DNA from: an uncultured Acidimicrobiales bacterium
GTDB taxonomy: Bacteria; Actinomycetota; Acidimicrobiia; Acidimicrobiales; SHLQ01
Direction of reading: 5' to 3'
Length of the DNA: 64,000 nt
Assembly (NCBI GenBank): GCA_938084885.1
Contig: CALKGG010000002.1
Location: 1 to 64,000, forward strand
In this document: positions 9,073 through 17,312 of the stretch, in pieces
How positions within the stretch are numbered: the stretch's first letter is position 1
Layout: every line of letters begins with the position of its first letter
Notes under the pieces: generated by a model
The model's database searches: none
Seen by the model: only the letters and a program-made list of their open reading frames with translations
What the model was told of the DNA's origin: nothing
Translations under genes and position numbers: made by a program

Positions 9073-9666
9073 ATGAGAAACCGATTCTTCATTCCGCTCA
9101 TCCTCGCGATGTCGTTGATCGCTGCTGCGTGCGGTAGCGCTGCCGACACAGCGACCGAAGGGCTGAACGAAGCTGGCCAGGCGGTCGAAGAGCTCGCCGA
9201 CGACACCGTGGAGGAACCGGCCGAAGAAGCCGACGCTGAGCCCGAAACGACCGAAGAGGCCCCCGAAACCACCGAACAAGCTGAGGTAACAACGACCGAG
9301 GCGCCCGAAGACACCGAGCCTCCGGCGGATGAAACAACGGTTCCGGCGCCCGAAGAAGACGCAGAACAAGACACGGGCGACGACGTCGAGGAAGCACCGT
9401 CGACAACCGAAGCCGTTGTCGACGATGTCCCGGCAGCACCGATCGATGGCCAGGCCATTTACGAATCGAACTGCACCCGTTGTCACGCGAGTGATGGCAG
9501 CGGTGGTCGTGGGCCAAGCCTCCAGGGCATCGCTGCTGAGCAACCCGATCAATCGGCAGGTATTGCCCAAACAACAGGTGGCGGCGGTGGCATGCCCGCA
9601 TTCGGCGAGCGCCTGACCGCCGAAGAGATCCAAGCGACGATCGATTACATCTGGGATACCTTCTAA
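9073..9666 (+). CDS. Monohaem cytochrome c lipoprotein with long acidic linker
   Basis: 197 residues. Lipoprotein signal with lipobox ending IAAAC (Cys20), then a ~110-residue Glu/Thr/Pro/Ala-rich linker with almost no hydrophobics, then a compact cytochrome c domain. Haem attachment motif CTRCH is at 134-138 and the likely axial Met at 174 (GGGGMPAFG). The C-terminal helix (AEEIQATIDYIWD) is typical of class I cytochromes c. It would be tethered outside the membrane as a small electron shuttle; the linker gives reach through the wall. A good AGGAG lies ten bases before the ATG. Upstream neighbour is a DUF2231 membrane protein, downstream an acyl-CoA synthetase 13 bases away. Confidence 0.92.
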   Translation: MRNRFFIPLILAMSLIAAACGSAADTATEGLNEAGQAVEELADDTVEEPAEEADAEPETTEEAPETTEQAEVTTTEAPEDTEPPADETTVPAPEEDAEQDTGDDVEEAPSTTEAVVDDVPAAPIDGQAIYESNCTRCHASDGSGGRGPSLQGIAAEQPDQSAGIAQTTGGGGGMPAFGERLTAEEIQATIDYIWDTF

Positions 9667-9679
9667 GCTCCCGGACGGT

Positions 9680-11101
9680 ATGAACGGGAACTTCTTTGAT
9701 CTGCTTCGTGCGCACTGGGCCGTAGCCCCGGATCGAGAGTTTCTCGTTCCTTCGACGGGCCCACCGGTCACATACCGGGAACTCGATGTGCGCTGCGCGG
9801 CCTTTGCTCGCGTCTTGCGCGACCGGGAAGTGCAACCCGGTGATCGAGTTGTGGTCCAGATCGATAAGTCACCAGACGCTGTCGCGATCTACCTTGCGTG
9901 CTTGCGAATCGGTGCGATCTATGTCCCGTTGAATACGGCCTATACCGATAGTGAAGTCGACTATTTCATCGACGATGCCGCGCCGCGGACCACGATTCGT
10001 AACGCCGATATGGCCGGCCTCACCGCGGCCGCCGACACTGCTGAACCGTGGATGGGTTGCCAAACGCGTCTCGCCGACGACCTTGCCGCCATGGTCTACA
10101 CCAGTGGGACGACGGGCCGGTCCAAGGGCGCCATGCTCACCCACGCAAACTTGGCAACGAATGCCCTCACATTGCATGCCATCTGGCGATTCGCTCCCGG
10201 CGATGTGCTGCTCCACATCTTGCCGATCTACCACGTGCACGGCCTGTTCGTTGCGCTACATACCGCCATGCTCAACGCGAGCACCGTGCTATTTCAGACA
10301 CGGTTCACGGTCGACGACACTCTCGAATTGCTCCCCGAAGCAACCGTCATGATGGGTGTTCCAACCCATTACATTCGCCTGCTCGACGACCCGCGTTTCG
10401 GACAAGACACGTGTGCAAACATGCGGCTGTTCACGTCGGGTTCGGCGCCGATGACCGAGGCCGTACATGCCAGTTTCACCGAACGCACCGGACACACGAT
10501 TCTCGAACGTTACGGGATGTCGGAGTGCGGGATGATCACGTCGAATCCCTATGAGGGTGAGCGAACGCCCGGAACTGTTGGCTACCCGCTGCCCGGCGTT
10601 CAGATTCGGGTGATGGACAACGACGTCGACTGCCCGGCTGGCGACGTTGGCATTGTGCACGTTCGGGGCCCGAACGTTTTTGCTGGCTACTGGCGACAAG
10701 ATGACAAGACCGACGAGGCGCACCAGGACGGATGGTTTGTGACCGGCGATGTTGGTTCGGTCGATACTGAGGGACGCCTGACGCTCGAAGGACGTGCTGG
10801 CGACATGATCATCTCAGGAGGCCTCAATGTGTATCCCAAAGAGATCGAGATGGCATTGGACGAGTGCAACGGCGTACATGAGTCTGCAGTTGTTGGCCTC
10901 CCCCATCCCGACCTCGGCGAGCAGGTTGTGGCCTTTGTTGTCGCCGACGGAACAACATCGCTGACCGCACACGAGCTTCAGAGCACGCTCAGATCACAGC
11001 TCGCGCCCTTTAAGGTTCCAAAGTCGATTCGCCTGCTCGACGAGCTTCCACGCAACTCGATGGGCAAAGTGCAGAAGGTGGCGCTGCGAAACAATCCGTG
11101 A
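9680..11101 (+). CDS. AMP-forming acyl-CoA synthetase, malonyl-CoA synthetase (MatB)-like
   Basis: 473 residues, short for an acyl-CoA synthetase and in the MatB size range. Motifs in order: P-loop-like YTSGTTGRSKG at 140-150, LPIYHVHGLFVAL around 195, adenylate loop ERYGMSECGMITSNPYEGER near 285, hinge GD near 355, and C-terminal catalytic Lys at about 463 (SMGKVQK). The HVHGLF and MITSNPYEGER stretches are close to those of malonate-CoA ligases, which make malonyl-CoA from malonate, ATP and CoA. Methylmalonate or another short diacid is possible. Cytoplasmic. It follows the cytochrome gene closely, but a shared function is not obvious. Confidence 0.82.
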   Translation: MNGNFFDLLRAHWAVAPDREFLVPSTGPPVTYRELDVRCAAFARVLRDREVQPGDRVVVQIDKSPDAVAIYLACLRIGAIYVPLNTAYTDSEVDYFIDDAAPRTTIRNADMAGLTAAADTAEPWMGCQTRLADDLAAMVYTSGTTGRSKGAMLTHANLATNALTLHAIWRFAPGDVLLHILPIYHVHGLFVALHTAMLNASTVLFQTRFTVDDTLELLPEATVMMGVPTHYIRLLDDPRFGQDTCANMRLFTSGSAPMTEAVHASFTERTGHTILERYGMSECGMITSNPYEGERTPGTVGYPLPGVQIRVMDNDVDCPAGDVGIVHVRGPNVFAGYWRQDDKTDEAHQDGWFVTGDVGSVDTEGRLTLEGRAGDMIISGGLNVYPKEIEMALDECNGVHESAVVGLPHPDLGEQVVAFVVADGTTSLTAHELQSTLRSQLAPFKVPKSIRLLDELPRNSMGKVQKVALRNNP

Positions 11102-11154
11102 GTCGTTCTTCCTACTTTGTTCAAGAAATCTGAACGTGGTCCGATAAGGATGAG

Positions 11155-11535
11155 GTGGAACGTCGAATAGCTCGCCGATACGTAACCGACATGGTGCTTA
11201 GCGTATGGATTCCGCGCCAAGGATCCCTTGGGCGTGCGAAGACCGCCGAAGTGCCGGTTGCTGATTTGTCGATGTTCGGTGCGTCGGTCTTGGCAAAGAA
11301 ATCTGATCGTCTTGCACGAGGCAAGGTTGTGCAGGTCACGATCGATGATCAGACCACGACAGCCATTGTTCGCTCCGAGATTCCAAACGAGAACTCGAAG
11401 CAGAGCCGATACGGGCTCGAATTCATTCAGCCCACCGATGAGTTTCTTGACCGAATCCGTCACGTCACCGAAACCGCTCGCCGGATTCAGGGCGAAGACA
11501 TTCGCGAAGAACAACTCTGGTTGCGTTCAAGCTAG
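11155..11535 (+). CDS. PilZ domain protein, probable c-di-GMP receptor
   Basis: 126 residues. The N-terminus has ERRIARR, fitting the RxxxR half of the PilZ nucleotide-binding motif, and DLSMFGAS about 35 residues later fits the (D/N)xSxxG half. The rest is the expected beta-barrel followed by a C-terminal helix. PilZ domains bind cyclic di-GMP and relay it to motility, secretion or polysaccharide synthesis. No partner domain is fused. GTG start with AAGGA five bases upstream. Stand-alone between the acyl-CoA synthetase and the PAP2-type gene; no cyclase or phosphodiesterase is found in the window. Confidence 0.78.
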   Translation: MERRIARRYVTDMVLSVWIPRQGSLGRAKTAEVPVADLSMFGASVLAKKSDRLARGKVVQVTIDDQTTTAIVRSEIPNENSKQSRYGLEFIQPTDEFLDRIRHVTETARRIQGEDIREEQLWLRSS

Positions 11536-11604
11536 ACACCAACGACTAGCCCTCACCGCTGGCCGCTCTAACGACATTGTCCACGGCGCGCTACCTTTTG
11601 AGCT

Positions 11605-12411
11605 GTGTGGCTTCCATGGGAATACGGCCTCGGACTCGCAGCAGCACTTTTCGTCGTCGCTCTGAGAACTGAACGTTCCGCCCCCAAGCTTCACGCGCTC
11701 GCGAACGAAGCGGCGATCATCTCGGTGCTCTATTCGCTCTGGCAGTTCGCCGGAAAGCTCTCATTGCTCGGGATCGACGATGCCCTCACCCGCGGCGCGC
11801 AGATCTGGAGACTTGAGCGAGCATTGTTCTTGCCAAGCGAGCTCGCCCTCCAAAATTGGATGGTTCCATCGTCGTTCTGGACGCAGTTTGCCAACTTGTA
11901 TTACGCCATTGCGCACGTGCCTGCGATGGGGGTGTTTTTGGTGTGGCTGTTTCTTCGTCACCGTTCGTCGTACGCGACGTGGAGGAACGCTCTCGCGATC
12001 GTCACCGGGGTGTCGCTGCTCATTCAGCTCGTGCCTGTCGCGCCGCCCCGTCTGACCACCGAGACCGGCATGATCGACACTGGTCTGCAATACGGCCAAT
12101 CCGTCTACGGGGTGCTCGGTCGTGGAATCGCCGGTCAGCTCCAAGCAATGCCATCGATTCATGTCGCGTGGGCCGCGGTGATTGGTTGGGGCGTATGGCG
12201 CGCATCGAGCAGTGGGTGGCGGTGGATTGGGCCCGCCCATTTCGTCATCACGTTCTTCGTCGTTGCCCTGACGGGGAATCACTACTGGCTCGATGGCATC
12301 GTGGCCATGGTGCTGCTCGTCGGAGCTCGTTGGGCGGGCGAACACTTGGCGCAGTGGACAACGTCGCGCAAGGCCGTCGAACCCGCGCCAGTTCCGGTGG
12401 GGGTTTCGTGA
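11605..12411 (+). CDS. PAP2-superfamily membrane enzyme (Aur1/Ipt1-type)
   Basis: 268 residues with about six membrane helices. The C-terminal half has MPSIHVAWA (His186) and GNHYWLD (His226), the two histidine motifs of the PAP2 fold that handle phosphoryl transfer on lipid phosphates at the outer membrane face, and VAPPRL near 146 as in the actinobacterial inositolphosphotransferase-like branch. Substrates in this branch are phosphatidylinositol-type or polyprenyl phosphates. GTG start; its stop TGA overlaps the GTG of the following NamZ-like gene by four bases (GTGA), so both are translationally coupled. Confidence 0.8.
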   Translation: MWLPWEYGLGLAAALFVVALRTERSAPKLHALANEAAIISVLYSLWQFAGKLSLLGIDDALTRGAQIWRLERALFLPSELALQNWMVPSSFWTQFANLYYAIAHVPAMGVFLVWLFLRHRSSYATWRNALAIVTGVSLLIQLVPVAPPRLTTETGMIDTGLQYGQSVYGVLGRGIAGQLQAMPSIHVAWAAVIGWGVWRASSSGWRWIGPAHFVITFFVVALTGNHYWLDGIVAMVLLVGARWAGEHLAQWTTSRKAVEPAPVPVGVS

Positions 12412-13805
12412 GGGCCGGGTTGTTTCTGGTAGCGCTCACCCTGGTTCTCATCAGTTGCGGAACACGCGATGTTGGCAACAGCACAGCCCCCAGCGACCGT
12501 GCGAGTAGCACGTCGATCGAATCGACCTCCCAGCCTCCTGACACGACCGCACCAACGGCCGTTCCTCCCACAACAGCTCCGACCACATCACCACCGTCGA
12601 CAACAACGACCACCGAGTCGCCAGCAATTGTGGTGCGTACTGGCGCTCAACGGCTCGTCGATTCTGACTTTGCTCAATTCAGTGGACAACAGATTGGGTT
12701 GATCGCCCATCAGAATTCGATCGTCGATGGCGGACACCTGAGCGACGCCATTGCCGAATCCTCCGCAGTTGAATTGGCTGCCTTGTTCGGACCCGAACAC
12801 GGGGTTCGCGGCGACGCTGATGCTGGTGTGTACGTCAACGACGATACCGACCCCGAAACGGGAGCTCCCGTTTTCAGCCTCTTTGGACCAACCCGCAAAC
12901 CAACCCCGGCCATGCTCGCCAACGTCGACGTGTTGCTCTACGACCTCCAAGATGTCGGTACCCGGTATTACACCTACATCTCGACGATGGGCCTTGCAAT
13001 GCAGGCCGCCGCCGAAGCGGGCATTCCCTTCGTCGTCCTCGACCGGCCAAACCCGCTCGGTGGACAGGTCGGAGGCGGCGTGCTCGACCAAGGTTCGGCG
13101 TCGTTCGTTGGCCAGTACGCAATCCCCGACGTCTACGGGTTGACGAGTGGAGAGCTTGCCAACTTCATTCTTTCCACCGATGCGCTCTCGGGCATCGACG
13201 GCCTCCAACTCGAGATTATCGAGCTACAGGGATGGGATCATTCGATGGTCTGGGACGACACCAACCTCGAGTGGGTGCCGCCAAGCCCGGCAATCACCAC
13301 TCCCGACGCTGCGCTTGTGTATCCGGCAACCATCTACTTCGAAGCAACGAACCTGTCCTATGGCCGCGGGACAGAGATTCCGTTTCAGATCGTGGGGGCT
13401 CCTTGGCTCGACGCTGACGCTGCTGCTCGCGAGCTCAACTCGCGGGGGCTCGATGGCGTCACCTTCACCGCCACCGAGATGACTCCGGAGCTGCTTGCGG
13501 GGATGACGGTCGAGCCGATCTATCTGAACGAGACGCTTCCAGCGATCCAACTTCATGTGACCAACCCGACGTCGATCCAACCAACCGTCGTCGGTGTACA
13601 TCTACTCGAGGTCATGTTCGACGCCGCAGCAGCTGCGGGCGTCGATCCGTTGTCTCGTCCCGAGTGGCTCGATCAACTGTCGGGGAGTTCACGATTGCGC
13701 CAAGCGCTGACGTCGTTGGTCGCCGCCGAAGACATCGTCTCTCAACAGTTCGACGAGCGAGCCGACATCACCGTTGCGCTCGAGCAGGCGCGGTTGTACG
13801 AGTAG
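12408..13805 (+). CDS. NamZ-like exo-beta-N-acetylmuramidase (DUF1343) lipoprotein
   Basis: 465 residues from the GTG that overlaps the preceding stop; the open frame reaches further upstream but only this start gives a lipoprotein signal (hydrophobic run, then LISC with Cys17). A Ser/Thr/Pro-rich linker of ~45 residues follows. The DUF1343 core shows GPEHGVRG near residue 125, YDLQDVGTRYYTY near 175, and DRPNPLGG near 210. Members of this family, such as B. subtilis NamZ, release terminal MurNAc from peptidoglycan fragments. Surface-anchored wall recycling is the likely role. Coupling to a PAP2-type membrane enzyme suggests an envelope operon. Confidence 0.88.
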   Translation: MRAGLFLVALTLVLISCGTRDVGNSTAPSDRASSTSIESTSQPPDTTAPTAVPPTTAPTTSPPSTTTTTESPAIVVRTGAQRLVDSDFAQFSGQQIGLIAHQNSIVDGGHLSDAIAESSAVELAALFGPEHGVRGDADAGVYVNDDTDPETGAPVFSLFGPTRKPTPAMLANVDVLLYDLQDVGTRYYTYISTMGLAMQAAAEAGIPFVVLDRPNPLGGQVGGGVLDQGSASFVGQYAIPDVYGLTSGELANFILSTDALSGIDGLQLEIIELQGWDHSMVWDDTNLEWVPPSPAITTPDAALVYPATIYFEATNLSYGRGTEIPFQIVGAPWLDADAAARELNSRGLDGVTFTATEMTPELLAGMTVEPIYLNETLPAIQLHVTNPTSIQPTVVGVHLLEVMFDAAAAAGVDPLSRPEWLDQLSGSSRLRQALTSLVAAEDIVSQQFDERADITVALEQARLYE

Positions 13806-13820
13806 AGGCTGTGCGTCGCG

Positions 13821-14141
13821 TTACGCCGTCACGCGTGTTGGCAACTGCGAACCAAGCATCGCGTAGACACGACTCGACAGCATGTAGATCGCGACGCTGT
13901 TGAGCGCAGCGCTCGCAAACCAGATGACGTATGCCCAGGTGTTCGACTCGAAGATCTCGATACCAGCGAAACTCAGCACCAGCGTGAACAGCACGCTAAA
14001 GGGTGCAGTGATGTAGGTGGCGTGGGTCCCTTCCTCGAGCAGGAATTCGTCGGCGGCAATATCACTGCCGGCAAAGAAGGCAAACGCAAACAGCACGAGG
14101 TACACAAGGACGGTAACCAGGGCATTCCGGTTGATCTTCAT
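13821..14141 (-). CDS. Small integral membrane protein, unknown function
   Basis: 106 residues with about three hydrophobic segments (residues ~8-25, ~42-62 and ~66-90) separated by short polar loops, one of them acidic (EFLLEEGTH). No domain is recognised. It is convergent with the NamZ-like gene and followed downstream by the 3' region of glpD on the same strand. The ATG gives a good short basic N-terminus (MKINRN) in keeping with an inside-positive membrane protein. Coding status is inferred from the coherent membrane pattern and lack of a better frame. Confidence 0.62.
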   Translation of the reverse strand: MKINRNALVTVLVYLVLFAFAFFAGSDIAADEFLLEEGTHATYITAPFSVLFTLVLSFAGIEIFESNTWAYVIWFASAALNSVAIYMLSSRVYAMLGSQLPTRVTA

Positions 14142-14253
14142 AGGAAAACTTTACGGTCAGATCGAGCGCAACGTGAGGGCTCCGCTAATTCTTCACCGCC
14201 GATTCATATCTGCTGTGACCGTCGACCCGCACCCACCGCCGCTTGAGCAAACG

Positions 14254-15885
14254 TTAGCCCGGAGCGAGGACTGAGTCTTTGTGCTCGAGGTAGGCCGCAA
14301 GCTTGGCTTCGCCATCCTCGCCAAAGAGAATATTTGCCACCTCGGCGAGGCCATTGCCCTCCCGGATCTTCTCGTTTCGAACAACGAGATCGATCTTTGA
14401 CCGGCGCAACATGAAGTCCTCGAGGTGGGTCACCATCTCGTGTCGCGCTGCGTGATGCAGTTCCGCACGGATGTAGTCGGCGGAAGCCAGGATGTCTTCG
14501 CCCATTGCCGGATCTTCACGGATCTCGTCGAGCATCGCGAACGCTCGACGACCGTAGCGGCGCCAGAGTCGTTCGCTCAACGGTTCGACGCCTTGCTTGT
14601 GGCGCAGCTCGTCGAGCTTCATCCGCTTGGCTTGGGCCATAAAGTCGGCGCGAACCTCGTCGGTAGGTTCGCCGTACCAGTCGCCAAGATCGGGATCGAG
14701 CGCAAATCCGAGCTTCTCGACTTCGTCGGCGACTTCTTCGCCAACGTTGAGGCAATCGGTGATCTTGCCACCGAAGATCGTGATGATCCGGCGTTCCAGA
14801 TCGAGATCGATCTCGTGTTTGCGAGACAGCGTCGTCCAATCGATGTCTTCTCGATCGTTTCCATCGTTGAGCACGACCAGCGGTCGAACCCCGCAGCGTT
14901 CCGAGATGATGTCGCCAATCGTGAGCGGCTTTTCGAGGTCGAGTCGGTCGTTGATCTGCTCGAGCAAAAACTCGCGATCTTCGACGGTGACGTCGGTGAA
15001 TGGTGTTTGTACTCGAGTATCGGTTGTGCCAATGACCGACCGCTGACCCATGGGGATCACGTAGAAGAGTCGTTGGGTGTCATCGAAGAAGGCGAGCACA
15101 CGTTCGTTCTCGGTGAGCCGTGGAACCACCAAGTGGATGCCCTTCGAGTACACGATGCGATGCTCGGTTTCGTTCTCCCACTTTTTGTTCAGCTCGTCGA
15201 CGAACGGGCCAGCAGCGTTGATGATGGCCTTTGCGGTGAGCTGGTGAGTTTGGTCGGTTTCGAGGTCGCGGACCTCAACGTTCCAGTTGGCTCCGTGTTG
15301 CGTCGCCGACGTCATCTCGACGTAGTTCGCTGCAGTCGCGCCAGCTTCGATTGCTTGACGCACAAAATTGAAGACGAAGCGACTGTCATTGTCGCGCAGG
15401 TATGCGTCGTAGTATTCGATCCCGCCACGCACGTTGTCGATCTTGACAACAGGCTCTTGTTCTTTGATTTCCTGGGGACCAAGAAACTGTGGTCGGTGGG
15501 TCTGGAAGTTGCCGATTGCCCAGTATGCCGAGCTGCCGAGTGCGGCGAGCCAAGGCGGGAATGGCGACGTCTGGTCGAGTGCGGCGAGAAAACCCAACTG
15601 TGTGATGTTCGATGGGTACGCCTTGAGCAGCCGGTTTCGGCTCATCGAGAGCTTGCGGACCAAGTTGAGCTCGTAGTTGCTGAGGTACTTGAAACCACCC
15701 CACGCCAGGTTGGACGACGACGAGCTCGTAAAGCCAGCCCAGTCGCCACGATCAATAATCGCGACATCGAGACCGCGTCCAGCGAGGACCGCAGCAGACA
15801 CCGCACCATTGATGCCACCGCCGACGACCAACACGTCAAACGTCCCGCCATCCAAACGCTTCATGTTGCTGCTTCGGAGTTCCAT
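14254..15885 (-). CDS. glpD: Glycerol-3-phosphate dehydrogenase, FAD-dependent
   Basis: 543 residues from the ATG at 15885. The N-terminal FAD-binding Rossmann motif GGGINGA is at about 23-29, followed by the DAO-fold segments SSSSSNLAWGGFKYL and, in the middle, IINAAGPFVDEL; a TTDT motif and the C-terminal helical domain (residues ~400-520) typical of bacterial GlpD follow. The enzyme oxidises sn-glycerol 3-phosphate to dihydroxyacetone phosphate at the inner membrane face and passes electrons to quinones. No glpK or glpF lies in the window. It is divergent from the truncated haemoglobin gene with ~60 bases between starts. Confidence 0.92.
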   Translation of the reverse strand: MELRSSNMKRLDGGTFDVLVVGGGINGAVSAAVLAGRGLDVAIIDRGDWAGFTSSSSSNLAWGGFKYLSNYELNLVRKLSMSRNRLLKAYPSNITQLGFLAALDQTSPFPPWLAALGSSAYWAIGNFQTHRPQFLGPQEIKEQEPVVKIDNVRGGIEYYDAYLRDNDSRFVFNFVRQAIEAGATAANYVEMTSATQHGANWNVEVRDLETDQTHQLTAKAIINAAGPFVDELNKKWENETEHRIVYSKGIHLVVPRLTENERVLAFFDDTQRLFYVIPMGQRSVIGTTDTRVQTPFTDVTVEDREFLLEQINDRLDLEKPLTIGDIISERCGVRPLVVLNDGNDREDIDWTTLSRKHEIDLDLERRIITIFGGKITDCLNVGEEVADEVEKLGFALDPDLGDWYGEPTDEVRADFMAQAKRMKLDELRHKQGVEPLSERLWRRYGRRAFAMLDEIREDPAMGEDILASADYIRAELHHAARHEMVTHLEDFMLRRSKIDLVVRNEKIREGNGLAEVANILFGEDGEAKLAAYLEHKDSVLAPG

Positions 15886-15943
15886 TCCCAAAGTGTATCT
15901 TCGTCCAGACCCGGCCCAAAGAAACGACGTCTAACCTGAAGCC

Positions 15944-16318
15944 ATGAGCGAACCGGTATCGATCTTTGAAGCTGTCGGCGGCACTCCTTGGTTTGCGGCG
16001 ATGATCGACCGCTTCTACGACGCTGTCGAAACCGACCTCCTTCTCCGTCCGTTGTATCCAGATGACCTCACCGAATCGCGCCAGCACATGGTGTTGTTCC
16101 TCCAGCAGTACTTCGGTGGACCCACCACCTACTCAGATCAACGCGGACACCCGCGCCTTCGGATGCGCCATGCGCCGTTCGTCATCACCACCGCCGAAAA
16201 GGACGCCTGGCTCAAACACATGCTCGCCGCGGTGCGCAGCGGCGACCTTCACCCCGAGATAGAGCAACGCATGGTCGACTACTTCGACATGGCCGCCAGC
16301 CATCTTGTGAACACGTAG
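15944..16318 (+). CDS. Truncated haemoglobin, group II (GlbO type)
   Basis: 124 residues, full length for a 2-on-2 globin. VGGTPWFAAMIDRFYDAV is the usual N-terminal helix pair, RMRHAPF places the proximal haem His at residue 76, and the following helix with DAWLKHM carries the Trp (G8) found in group II and III. Group II is assigned from overall similarity to GlbO; roles include oxygen handling and detoxification of nitric oxide or peroxide. Cytoplasmic. It shares a short divergent promoter region with glpD. Its stop codon is inside a large inverted repeat that may end the transcript. Confidence 0.88.
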   Translation: MSEPVSIFEAVGGTPWFAAMIDRFYDAVETDLLLRPLYPDDLTESRQHMVLFLQQYFGGPTTYSDQRGHPRLRMRHAPFVITTAEKDAWLKHMLAAVRSGDLHPEIEQRMVDYFDMAASHLVNT

Positions 16319-16358
16319 TCGACGTTGGCCTCCGGCCCAATTGTCGACGACTACGTGT
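16311..16358 (+). terminator. Inverted repeat over the end of the haemoglobin gene
   Basis: Eleven bases at 16311-16321 pair perfectly with 16348-16358, and an inner TTGGCC/GGCCCAA pairing closes the loop. The hairpin begins inside the last codons of the haemoglobin gene. There is no run of T afterwards on the plus strand, so if it terminates it is not a textbook intrinsic terminator; it may act on both strands or protect the mRNA end. Confidence 0.4.
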
Positions 16359-16365
16359 GGAGCTC

Positions 16366-16449
16366 GCGCCCTTCGGGAATTGTTCATTCGCCGCGCAGGC
16401 TTGCATCGCACCCTTCGGGGAGCGTTCATTCGCCACGCAGGCTTGCATC
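16366..16449. repeat. Two tandem 42-bp imperfect repeats
   Basis: Unit one is 16366-16407 and unit two 16408-16449; they differ at only a few positions and share the cores CCCTTCGGG and CGCAGGCTTGCATC. They lie between the haemoglobin 3' hairpin and the terminator of the tRNA pair. They are too few and without spacers to be CRISPR. The sequence can be translated on either strand but no start, ribosome site or homologous protein is apparent, so I treat it as non-coding. Confidence 0.6.
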
Positions 16450-16464
16450 GCGCGAAGCGGTCGG

Positions 16465-16503
16465 AAAAGGCGAAGAGACCACCGCGTGTGCGATGGTCTC
16501 TTC
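16465..16503 (-). terminator. Intrinsic terminator of the tRNA-Asp/tRNA-Phe transcript
   Basis: On the minus strand, GAAGAGACCA (16503-16494) pairs perfectly over ten bases with its complement at 16481-16472 around a 12-base loop, and is followed by GCCTTTTCC. It starts 13 bases after the CCA end of tRNA-Phe. This is a well-formed Rho-independent terminator for the two tRNA genes. Confidence 0.78.
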
Positions 16504-16515
16504 ATTCGATGGCGA

Positions 16516-16591
16516 TGGTGGTCAGGCCCGGCGTCGATCCGGGGACCTACCGCTTTTCAGGCGGTCGCTCTGCCAACTGAGCTACCTGACC
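16516..16591 (-). tRNA. tRNA-Phe (GAA), CCA encoded
   Basis: 76 bases folding into a full cloverleaf: acceptor GGTCAGG/CCTGACC with discriminator A and an encoded CCA, D arm AGCTCAGTTGGCAGAGC-type, anticodon stem ACCGC/GCGGT around loop CTGAAAA giving anticodon GAA, and T arm with GATCGA-type loop. It lies 12 bases downstream of tRNA-Asp on the same strand and is followed by a strong terminator. Confidence 0.96.
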
Positions 16592-16603
16592 AGAATTTTC
16601 TTG

Positions 16604-16678
16604 CGGTCCCGACGAGATTTGAACTCGCGACCTCCGCCTTGACAGGGCGGCGTGAACTCCTGACTTCACCACGGGACC
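16604..16678 (-). tRNA. tRNA-Asp (GTC), CCA not encoded
   Basis: 75 bases with acceptor GGTCCCG/CGGGACC, discriminator G followed by CAA so that CCA must be added by the nucleotidyltransferase, anticodon stem CCGCC/GGCGG around CTGTCAA giving anticodon GTC, and a T arm with TTCAAAT loop. It is transcribed first, ahead of tRNA-Phe. The Asp-Phe order is common in Actinobacteria, where tRNA-Glu often precedes it; no tRNA-Glu was found upstream here. Confidence 0.95.
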
Positions 16679-16804
16679 TAACTAACCACTCTTCCCGAAG
16701 GTCGAGCGGAGAACAGATTACCGCCCCTGACGAACGAATCCACGCGTGGCGGCAGTTCTCTTTTGAATACGACATAAATCGGCGCCGTGCATCAAGATAG
16801 AGAA

Positions 16805-17305
16805 ATGGAACGTTGGACGTGTCCGAAGTGTGATCGGGTGTTCGGGAAAGTCAACCAAAGCCACCTCACATGCGAGCCCGGATTCACGATCGACGAGTAC
16901 TTTTCTCAGGCCCGACCATTCGAGCGCCCAATTTTTGACGCGGTCATATCTCGGATTGGCGACCTCGAAGGCCTCATCATCGACCCACTCCCGGTCGGTA
17001 TCTTGTTGAAGAACGGGCCAATGTTTGCCGAGCTCCGTCCCAAGACAAAATGGACCGCCGTTGGGTTCTCTCTCGGTCGCAAGGTGGAGAGCGGCCGGTT
17101 CTCACGCAAAGTTTCGAGCTTCGGAAAGAAGCACTTCCATGTCATCAACATTACCAACCCGGCCGAGATCGATGATGAGCTGGTCGACTGGCTTCTCGAG
17201 GCGTATCACCTTGCGGGCGGAACCAGTGGTCAACGTCTTTGTGACAACACCGATCAGAGCGGCGACGGGATGGCGCCAGACGACATCGACGACATCTTCG
17301 ATTAA
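16805..17305 (+). CDS. DUF5655-like protein with N-terminal zinc finger
   Basis: 166 residues from the ATG at 16805 (another ATG 18 bases upstream adds MHQDRE). The N-terminus has a zinc-finger pattern C-x2-C-x10-H-x2-C (Cys6, Cys9, His20, Cys23). The rest resembles DUF5655: FERPIFDAVISRI, then a beta-rich stretch with ILLKNGPMFAELRPKTKW, and a C-terminal helix (DDELVDWLLEAYHLA). DUF5655 domains occur in putative transport or DNA-modification associated proteins but have no settled role. The acidic tail (DDIDDIFD) is unusual. Stand-alone and convergent with purM. Confidence 0.65.
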   Translation: MERWTCPKCDRVFGKVNQSHLTCEPGFTIDEYFSQARPFERPIFDAVISRIGDLEGLIIDPLPVGILLKNGPMFAELRPKTKWTAVGFSLGRKVESGRFSRKVSSFGKKHFHVINITNPAEIDDELVDWLLEAYHLAGGTSGQRLCDNTDQSGDGMAPDDIDDIFD

Positions 17306-17312
17306 CCGTCGC

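Noticed and set aside
11856-12407. N-terminal extension of the NamZ-like protein into the PAP2 gene
   Set aside because: The extension is an Arg-rich out-of-frame reading of the PAP2 gene; the GTG at 12408 gives a proper lipoprotein signal.
14425-15939. 504-residue open frame on the plus strand opposite glpD
   Set aside because: Exact antisense of a clear glpD; long opposite frames are expected in GC-rich coding DNA, and the translation shows no domain.
16366-16449. CRISPR array
   Set aside because: Only two units, directly abutting without spacers, and no cas genes.
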